A stretch of 11,249 bases of DNA, taken from the NCBI GenBank assembly GCA_035505995.1, contig DATJQF010000208.1, forward strand, positions 1-11,249, in the 5' to 3' direction. A program made the position numbers and the translations under genes. The stretch is from DATJQF01 sp035505995 (GTDB lineage Bacteria; Bacteroidota; Bacteroidia; Bacteroidales; FEN-979). The notes beneath the pieces are model-generated. The model had not been told where the DNA came from and did not search any database. It saw nothing but the letters and a program-made list of their open reading frames with translations. Shown piece after piece: positions 6,523 to 11,249 of this stretch (within the stretch, counting starts at the first letter, position 1; every line of letters starts with the position of its first letter).

Positions 6523-7191
6523 CTATTTTTTCCTGGGTTGAGTATTCTGCTCCGTCTTCGGTTGGTTGGATCCGCCCTGGTTCTTATCCTGGCCGGAAGT
6601 GCCGACATTGGACGGGGGATTGTTCTGCCCGCCCTGCCCGGTGGTCGGTTGCTGTCCCCCCTTGCCTTTCCGCCCGTTCAGGCTGGCTCCCAGGTTATCC
6701 AGCACTTCATCGCTGATATCGTATTTCGGGTTGGCATACATGATCGTCAGGGCACCGGCTTTGTCAAAGACGATCACATAATTGTTATTCGTGGCGATCT
6801 CCTGGATCGCGTTATACACCTTCTCCTGGATCGGCTTCACCAGCTCCTGCCTCTTCTTGAACAGGTCGCCGTCCTTCCCGAAACGCTTCTGCTGGAGGCT
6901 CTTCGCTTCTTTTTCCTTGTCCACGATCTCCTGCTCTTTTTTCTTTTTCATGTCGTCGGGAAGCAGCACCGACTGTGCCTGGTAATCCTGGTACATCTTA
7001 TCGACCTCGGCGAACTTGGCTTCGATTTCCTTTTGCCAATCGGCGGAGATCTCATCCAATTGTGCCTGCGCCTCCGTGAATTCCGGAAGGTTATCCAGGA
7101 TATATTGCGTGTCCACATAGGCAAATTTCTGGGCTTGTGCCAGGAAGGCCGCGAACAGGAAGACGGCGATCAGAATGCTTATCTTTTTCAT
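6523..7191 (-). CDS. OmpH/Skp family periplasmic chaperone with low-complexity C-terminal tail, first of a tandem pair
   Basis: Predicted periplasmic outer-membrane-protein chaperone, paralogous to the next gene. The 222 residues begin with a signal peptide (likely cut after AQA at about residue 20, leaving QKFAYVDTQYILDNLPE, the OmpH start). Residues about 35-135 are highly charged and helical with coiled-coil character, including KKKKEQEIVDKEKEAK. The closing family strand NNYVIVFDKAGALTIMYANPKYDIS follows at 136-160. Oddity: residues about 173-222 form a Gly/Gln/Asn/Pro/Lys-rich tail (for example GGQQPTTGQGGQNNPPSN), probably disordered, absent from the neighbouring paralog. It lies 75 bases after bamA; the promoter-like motif at 7227-7234 may give independent expression on top of read-through from bamA. 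Confidence 0.93.
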   Translation of the reverse strand: MKKISILIAVFLFAAFLAQAQKFAYVDTQYILDNLPEFTEAQAQLDEISADWQKEIEAKFAEVDKMYQDYQAQSVLLPDDMKKKKEQEIVDKEKEAKSLQQKRFGKDGDLFKKRQELVKPIQEKVYNAIQEIATNNNYVIVFDKAGALTIMYANPKYDISDEVLDNLGASLNGRKGKGGQQPTTGQGGQNNPPSNVGTSGQDKNQGGSNQPKTEQNTQPRKK

Positions 7192-7226
7192 GGTTTTACA
7201 CTTTATTAATTATCTTCCGCGGGGAT

Positions 7227-7244
7227 CAAAATTACTGCGTAATT
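7227..7244 (-). promoter_or_regulatory. Candidate -7 element with overlapping inverted repeat, upstream of the first ompH gene
   Basis: On the minus strand TAATTTTG (complement of 7227-7234) matches TAnnTTTG exactly and would start transcription near 7220, about 29 bases before the ATG at 7191. A short inverted repeat (AATTAC, three-base loop, GTAATT; 7230-7244) overlaps it. That could be a weak operator or a weak hairpin after bamA; the AT-rich six-base stem is too weak to call a terminator. No good -33 element is seen. Confidence 0.4.
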
Positions 7245-7266
7245 CTCAATTTTCCGAATGGCGGCG

Positions 7267-9888
7267 TCAGTCGAGCGATGAGTTGATGGAGAAATGGAAC
7301 TGGCTTCCGTTAGCGCCCGGCACTCCGGGAACGGCATCGAGGCCATAGCCCCAGTCGAGCCCCAGCAGCCCGAACATCGGCAGGAATACCCGGATCCCGA
7401 ATCCCACCGACCGGTACACATCGAACGGATTAACGTTCTGCCATCTCAGCCAGTCATTCCCGGCCTCCATAAATGCCAGGGCATAGACCGTGGCGCTTGG
7501 ATTCAGCGAGATCGGGTAGCGGAGCTCCAGGGTATATTTGGCATAAACGGTCCCCCCGATCGTATTCGGGTAATTGGGGGTCAGGGAGTTGTTCTGGTAT
7601 CCCCGCATGCCGATCAGTTCCCTGCCATCCATGTTATTGTAGCCGGTAAGCCCGTCGCCTCCGAGATAGAACCTTTCAAAGGGTGTGATCCCGAGATCAT
7701 AATTATACGCGCCCAGCACCCCGAACTGGATCCGGGGGGTCAGCACCAGTTTTTCAACCAGGTTGATATACCAGGCACCCTTGAATTTCCACTTGTAGTA
7801 TTCCACCCACTGATACCGCTCGTTAAGGGGCATTTTGGAATAATCGACATTGCCCCGGAACCAGGAGTAGGGCGGAGTGACTTCCAGGCTCAGGGTGAAT
7901 TCCGATCCCAACTTGGCAAATATCGGGGCGTCCACGGAGCTCCGGGAGAGTGCGATCGTGTAGCTGAAGGCGTTGTAGACCCCATCGCCTCCGCCGAAGG
8001 AGAAGATCTGGGTATACTTATGCGTGTTATAGCGGTTGTAGGTGAAGGCATGGTTCAGGACGAAATAGTCATCCGGCCAGCGAAGGTTGGATCCCAGCCC
8101 GACCGTAACCCCGTCGATCTTGAAGTAAGCATACGCCGTGTCTTTCCGGGTCACCCCGTTCGTATACAGCGAATGATAATAGGCCAGGCTGAGGGCCAGG
8201 GGCTTTTTCCCGCCGAGCCAGGGCTCCATGAAAGAGATGCTGTAGCTCAGGTACCCACGCCCGTAGGTCTGGAACCGGATCCCGAGTTTTTCGCCGTCCC
8301 CGGTAGGAATGGGCTTCCAGGATTTCCAGTTGAAGAAATTCCGGATCGAAAAATTATTGAAGGAGAGCCCGAGGGTCCCGATGATCCTGCCATACCCCCA
8401 GCCGCCGGAAAGCTCGATCTGGTCGGCAGAGGTCTCTTCCACCCCGTATTCGAGGTCGACGGTCCCGTCTTCGGGGTTCGGGGTGACATTGGGCGTGATC
8501 TTCTGGGCATCGAAGAATTTCAGCTGGGCCAGTTTCTGGTTGGAACGGATCAGCTTCTCACGGCTGAAGAGCTGTCCGGGCTTGGTCTCCAGCTCCCGCA
8601 GGGCCACATGGTCGCTGGTCTTGGTATTCCCCTTGATGGTGACCTTGTTGATGACCGCCTGCTTGCCTTCATTGATGCGGATCTCCAGGTCGATCGAATC
8701 GTTCTCGATCTTCACCTCCACCGGATTCACATCAAAGAACAGGTAGCCGTCGTCCATATAAAGGGAACGGATGTCCGATCCGGTCGGGTTATAGGTCAGA
8801 GCCGTCTCCAGGGCCTCCTGGTTATAGACATCCCCCTTTTTGATCTTCAGGATATGGTTCAGGACCCGGTCGGAGTACTTGCTGTTCCCCACCCAGGTGA
8901 TATTCCGGAAATAATATTTGGGCCCTTCCTCCACCCAAATGTCGATGTTAACGGTGTTATCCTCATTATTTGTGATCGAATCCTTCAGGATTCGCGCATC
9001 GCGGTAACCCAGGGAGTTGTACTTCTTGATGAGGTTGATCTTGTCTTCGTCGTAATCCTCCTGGATGAACTTCGAGGATTTGAACAGCCGGATCCTCACA
9101 TTGTCATAAACATTGCGCTCAATATCGTTCGCGATTTCCACAAAATCCATCTTCAGGGCGTCTTCGGCAGATTCATATACCAGCTTGTCCATGTCTTCCA
9201 TCGGGTTAAAGACACTCTTCTCCTTGGTTTTCTTGAAGGAGGCCAGGATCATCTCTCCCGTAACACTTTTATTGCCGTGGATGGTGATATCATAGACTTT
9301 GACGCGCCCTCCCTTTTTAACATCGAAGATCAGGGCCACCTCGTTCGCCCGGGCGGAGTCCTTTTTCTGGGTGACATTGACTTCCGCATCCAGGAATCCC
9401 TTGTCGGTAAAATATTTTTTTATGATCTCCTGGGTCTTCAGGACCAGGTTATCGGTGACATAATCCCCTTTGACCAGGTGGATCTTTTCGCGGATATTGT
9501 CGGCATCGCCTTTTTTGACGCCTTCAAATGAGAAATAGGAAAGCCTGGGCCTCTCCTTGATAAAAATATTCAGGTAGATCTCATTCCCGGTGATCTGGGA
9601 TACCGAGATCCGGATATCTTCGAACAATCCCTGGTCCCACAGCTTTCTGACCGCCTGGGTGATCTTATCGCCGGGCACTTTGACCTTATCACCCACCGAG
9701 AGGCCGGACAGCATGATGAGGACGTTCATATCGAGGTTGACCGCCCCGGTGATCGTGATCCCGGCAATGGTGTACTCAACCGGCGAGCCATAGTCAAGAT
9801 TCAGCCCGCCTTCCTGGTTAACCTGGGGAAGGGCCGGGAGGATGAAGCTCAGGCAGCAAATCAGCAGTAAAAAGGATCGCAATCTCAT
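7267..9888 (-). CDS. bamA: Outer-membrane protein assembly factor BamA
   Basis: Omp85-family insertase, the essential core of the BAM complex, which folds beta-barrel proteins into the outer membrane. The 873 residues comprise a signal peptide (about 1-22), a periplasmic part that looks like five POTRA domains (about 38-475; typical starts at YTIAGITITGAVN, LSYFSFEGVKKGD, VKVYDITIHGNKSV, KYYFRNITWVGNSKYS and AVINKVTIKGNTKTS), and a C-terminal 16-strand-type barrel from about 485 (ADQIELSGGWGYGR). The loop-6 motif of the family, (V/I/M)RG(F/Y), is MRGY at 761-764. The third POTRA has a long helical insertion, which I believe is common in Bacteroidota. Oddity: the protein ends FHFSINSSLD, whereas E. 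coli BamA ends FQFNIGKTW; the terminal aromatic residue is missing. The ATG overlaps the uppS stop as ATGA (9885-9888), implying translational coupling. Two ompH chaperone genes follow. Confidence 0.97.
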   Translation of the reverse strand: MRLRSFLLLICCLSFILPALPQVNQEGGLNLDYGSPVEYTIAGITITGAVNLDMNVLIMLSGLSVGDKVKVPGDKITQAVRKLWDQGLFEDIRISVSQITGNEIYLNIFIKERPRLSYFSFEGVKKGDADNIREKIHLVKGDYVTDNLVLKTQEIIKKYFTDKGFLDAEVNVTQKKDSARANEVALIFDVKKGGRVKVYDITIHGNKSVTGEMILASFKKTKEKSVFNPMEDMDKLVYESAEDALKMDFVEIANDIERNVYDNVRIRLFKSSKFIQEDYDEDKINLIKKYNSLGYRDARILKDSITNNEDNTVNIDIWVEEGPKYYFRNITWVGNSKYSDRVLNHILKIKKGDVYNQEALETALTYNPTGSDIRSLYMDDGYLFFDVNPVEVKIENDSIDLEIRINEGKQAVINKVTIKGNTKTSDHVALRELETKPGQLFSREKLIRSNQKLAQLKFFDAQKITPNVTPNPEDGTVDLEYGVEETSADQIELSGGWGYGRIIGTLGLSFNNFSIRNFFNWKSWKPIPTGDGEKLGIRFQTYGRGYLSYSISFMEPWLGGKKPLALSLAYYHSLYTNGVTRKDTAYAYFKIDGVTVGLGSNLRWPDDYFVLNHAFTYNRYNTHKYTQIFSFGGGDGVYNAFSYTIALSRSSVDAPIFAKLGSEFTLSLEVTPPYSWFRGNVDYSKMPLNERYQWVEYYKWKFKGAWYINLVEKLVLTPRIQFGVLGAYNYDLGITPFERFYLGGDGLTGYNNMDGRELIGMRGYQNNSLTPNYPNTIGGTVYAKYTLELRYPISLNPSATVYALAFMEAGNDWLRWQNVNPFDVYRSVGFGIRVFLPMFGLLGLDWGYGLDAVPGVPGANGSQFHFSINSSLD

Positions 9889-10658
9889 CCGCGTAGCTGG
9901 GTTAGGGGTTTGTTCTTCCGGAGCTGGCTGCTGGTGAGACCAAACCTCCGTTCGCGTTTCTGGTAGTCAACGATCGCGCAGTAAAATTCCTCCTTGGTAA
10001 AATCAGGCCAGAGGGCCTGTGTGAAATAAAGCTCGGTATAGGCAATCTGCCAGAGCAGGAAATTGCTGACACGGTATTCCCCGCTGGTACGGATCAGGAG
10101 CTCAGGATCCGGGATGGAAGAGGTGGTCAGTTCCTCCGAGACGATCTCCGCGGATATTTGTTCCGGCTTCAGCGCCCCTTTCGCAACCTTTACGGAAAGC
10201 TTCCTGACCGCTTCCGTGATCTCCCACCGCGAGCTGTAGCTCAGGGCCAGGATCAGCTGCATGCCCGTATTTCCTGAGGTTTCCCGGATGGCATCCATCA
10301 GCTCCTCGTAGCTCTTTCCGGGCAAACTTTTCAGATCCCCGATGGCGGTCAGCCGGATATTATTGTCCATGAAGGTCTTACGCTCCTTGTTCACCGACCG
10401 GACCAGCAGCTGCATAAGCGCATGGATCTCATATTTCGGCCGGTTCCAGTTTTCGGTGGAGAAGGCGTAAAGGGTCAGGTAGCGGATCCCCAGCTCCACC
10501 GCGGCTTCCACCGTCTGGCGCACCGCTTCCACTCCCTGTTCGTGGCCACGGGTCCTGGCATAACCGTGCTGCTTGGCCCACCGCCCGTTGCCATCCATGA
10601 TGACGGCTACGTGGACCGGTATGCCTTTGTTCTTGATCTGTGACCTGAAGTCTGTCAT
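9885..10658 (-). CDS. uppS: Isoprenyl transferase (cis-polyprenyl diphosphate synthase, UppS type)
   Basis: Adds isopentenyl diphosphate units in cis to farnesyl diphosphate, making the C55-type lipid carrier (undecaprenyl diphosphate or similar) used to build peptidoglycan and O-antigen. It acts at the cytoplasmic face of the inner membrane. The 257 residues match the family length. Signatures are HVAVIMDGNGRWAKQHG (16-32) with catalytic D22 and phosphate-binding G25/R26, the YLTLYAFSTENWNRP segment (about 60-75), and near the C-terminus LLIRTSGEYRVSNFLLWQIAYTELYF followed by LWPDF and RERRFG. The start at 10658 leaves a normal short N-terminus. The gene begins 24 bases after the PorG-like stop and shares ATGA with bamA, so these three are probably one operon. 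The exact chain length cannot be read from sequence. Confidence 0.96.
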   Translation of the reverse strand: MTDFRSQIKNKGIPVHVAVIMDGNGRWAKQHGYARTRGHEQGVEAVRQTVEAAVELGIRYLTLYAFSTENWNRPKYEIHALMQLLVRSVNKERKTFMDNNIRLTAIGDLKSLPGKSYEELMDAIRETSGNTGMQLILALSYSSRWEITEAVRKLSVKVAKGALKPEQISAEIVSEELTTSSIPDPELLIRTSGEYRVSNFLLWQIAYTELYFTQALWPDFTKEEFYCAIVDYQKRERRFGLTSSQLRKNKPLTQLRG

Positions 10659-10682
10659 GGGCTTTGCAAGCAGTAGTGCCGG

Positions 10683-11249
10683 TTATTTGAATTTCTGGTC
10701 CCTGCACCTCCGGTTCCCGTGCACCTTGAAACGATAGGAGACGGAGATGCCGGCAAACGCGTACCAGTCGTTGTTCTTTGAATTCCCCCGTTCCATGCCC
10801 GGTTGATGGCTTCTCGCGGGGTCGGACAGGAACTCGGCGGTATTGTTCGGGTCGATGGACGCACCGTTCAGATAGTAGGTCCCGCTCACGTCATCCAGGT
10901 AATCCGTGAAGGTTTTGTGCATTTCCCAGAACAGGGTAAACCCGATCCTTTGGCTGACGGATAGTTTCATTCCGAGTCCGAACGGGATGCTGACATCTAC
11001 CAGCGAATAGGGCTTTTTCCCTCCTTCCGTGTTCTGTCCCTCCGTTCCCAGCGGCTGAAGCGCTTCCCCTCCCGATTTGGGATTGAAAAAGAATACGCTG
11101 ACCCCCGCATAAATGTAGGGCGTGATAAAATGCCTGCCGCTGCCGATGAAATATTCCAGGAAATTGAATTCCGCTTCCACGGCAATATCGGTGATATTGC
11201 TGGTGAAGCTTAGGTCTCTGCCCGGAAGGAACTTCGTCTGGTCCGAATT
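10683..11249 (-). CDS. PorG-like/DUF6089 family outer-membrane beta-barrel protein (5' end cut by window)
   Basis: The frame is open to the window edge, so the 188 visible residues are the C-terminal part and the true start lies beyond 11249; the internal GTG/Met positions near 11180 are not starts. The visible part shows alternating amphipathic strands with Gly/aromatic patterns: NITDIAVEAEFNFLEYF, FITPYIYAGVSVFFFNPKSG, PFGLGMKLSVSQRIGFTLFWEMHKTFTDYLDDVSGTYY, then RGNSKNNDWYAFAGISVSYRF. The TFTDYLDDVSGTYY and SKNNDWYAFAGISVSY motifs are those I associate with DUF6089 proteins, which include PorG of the type IX secretion system, and PorG-like genes usually precede uppS-bamA in Bacteroidota. 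A strict PorG role, and so a type IX system in this organism, is inference. It ends in a basic tail (HGNRRCRDQKFK) after the last strand. uppS follows after 24 bases. Confidence 0.82.
   Translation of the reverse strand, partial: NSDQTKFLPGRDLSFTSNITDIAVEAEFNFLEYFIGSGRHFITPYIYAGVSVFFFNPKSGGEALQPLGTEGQNTEGGKKPYSLVDVSIPFGLGMKLSVSQRIGFTLFWEMHKTFTDYLDDVSGTYYLNGASIDPNNTAEFLSDPARSHQPGMERGNSKNNDWYAFAGISVSYRFKVHGNRRCRDQKFK

Noticed and set aside
6538..7209. A hydrophobic 223-codon plus-strand open frame opposite the first ompH gene
   Set aside because: The Leu/Val/Ile richness comes from reading the complement of Lys/Glu/Gln codons of the coiled coil; it is not a real membrane protein.
7294..9531. 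A very long (745-codon) open frame on the plus strand opposite bamA
   Set aside because: It is a mirror of bamA caused by GC-biased codon use. Its translation is rich in Pro/Gly/Arg/Ile/His-type residues with no recognisable domain, while the minus strand encodes a full BamA.
1..11249. Mobile elements, CRISPR arrays, tRNA/rRNA genes, toxin-antitoxin or defence systems
   Set aside because: No spaced direct repeats, terminal inverted repeats, transposase or integrase motifs, or structural RNA signatures were seen by reading both strands. The window is explained by housekeeping genes.

Overview
The window looks like chromosomal DNA from a member of the Bacteroidota. Three things point there: the gene order (PorG-like OM protein, uppS, bamA and two tandem ompH genes), promoter-like TAnnTTTG motifs with little sign of Shine-Dalgarno sites, and a lipoprotein with a charged, Asn/Asp-rich segment just after its lipid-anchor cysteine. 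Base composition looks moderately GC-rich for this phylum. It reads as housekeeping DNA: I see no transposase, integrase, CRISPR array, phage gene, tRNA or rRNA. No gene-free stretch exceeds 300 bases; the longest is the 225-base gap at 2299-2523.

Left part, central metabolism (1-5845). The window opens inside the 3' half of sucA (2-oxoglutarate dehydrogenase E1). A lipoprotein gene of unknown function (1471-2298) lies on the opposite strand and separates sucA from sucB. A divergent promoter region (2299-2523) follows. Then come sucB (succinyltransferase E2), nadB (L-aspartate oxidase) and a gamma-class carbonic anhydrase-like gene, all on the plus strand, with a 14-base gap and then a 22-base overlap, so they are probably one operon. 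E1 and E2 form the core of the 2-oxoglutarate dehydrogenase complex; NadB makes iminoaspartate for NAD synthesis. The E3 gene, nadA and nadC are not here.

Right part, cell-envelope biogenesis (5917-11249, minus strand). Read 5'->3' on the minus strand, the order is a PorG-like outer-membrane protein (cut by the window edge), uppS (prenyl-lipid carrier synthesis), bamA (outer-membrane protein insertase) and two OmpH/Skp-type periplasmic chaperones. uppS and bamA overlap by four bases (ATGA). Each ompH gene has its own promoter-like motif upstream. This block converges on the metabolic operon at a hairpin (5869-5897) that can end transcription from both sides.

I did not find a convincing new biological system. 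The points most worth a second look are the Cys/His-rich tail of SucA, the inverted lipoprotein gene splitting sucA from sucB with a terminator that looks one-sided, the degenerate E3-binding domain of SucB, and the unusual C-terminus of BamA.
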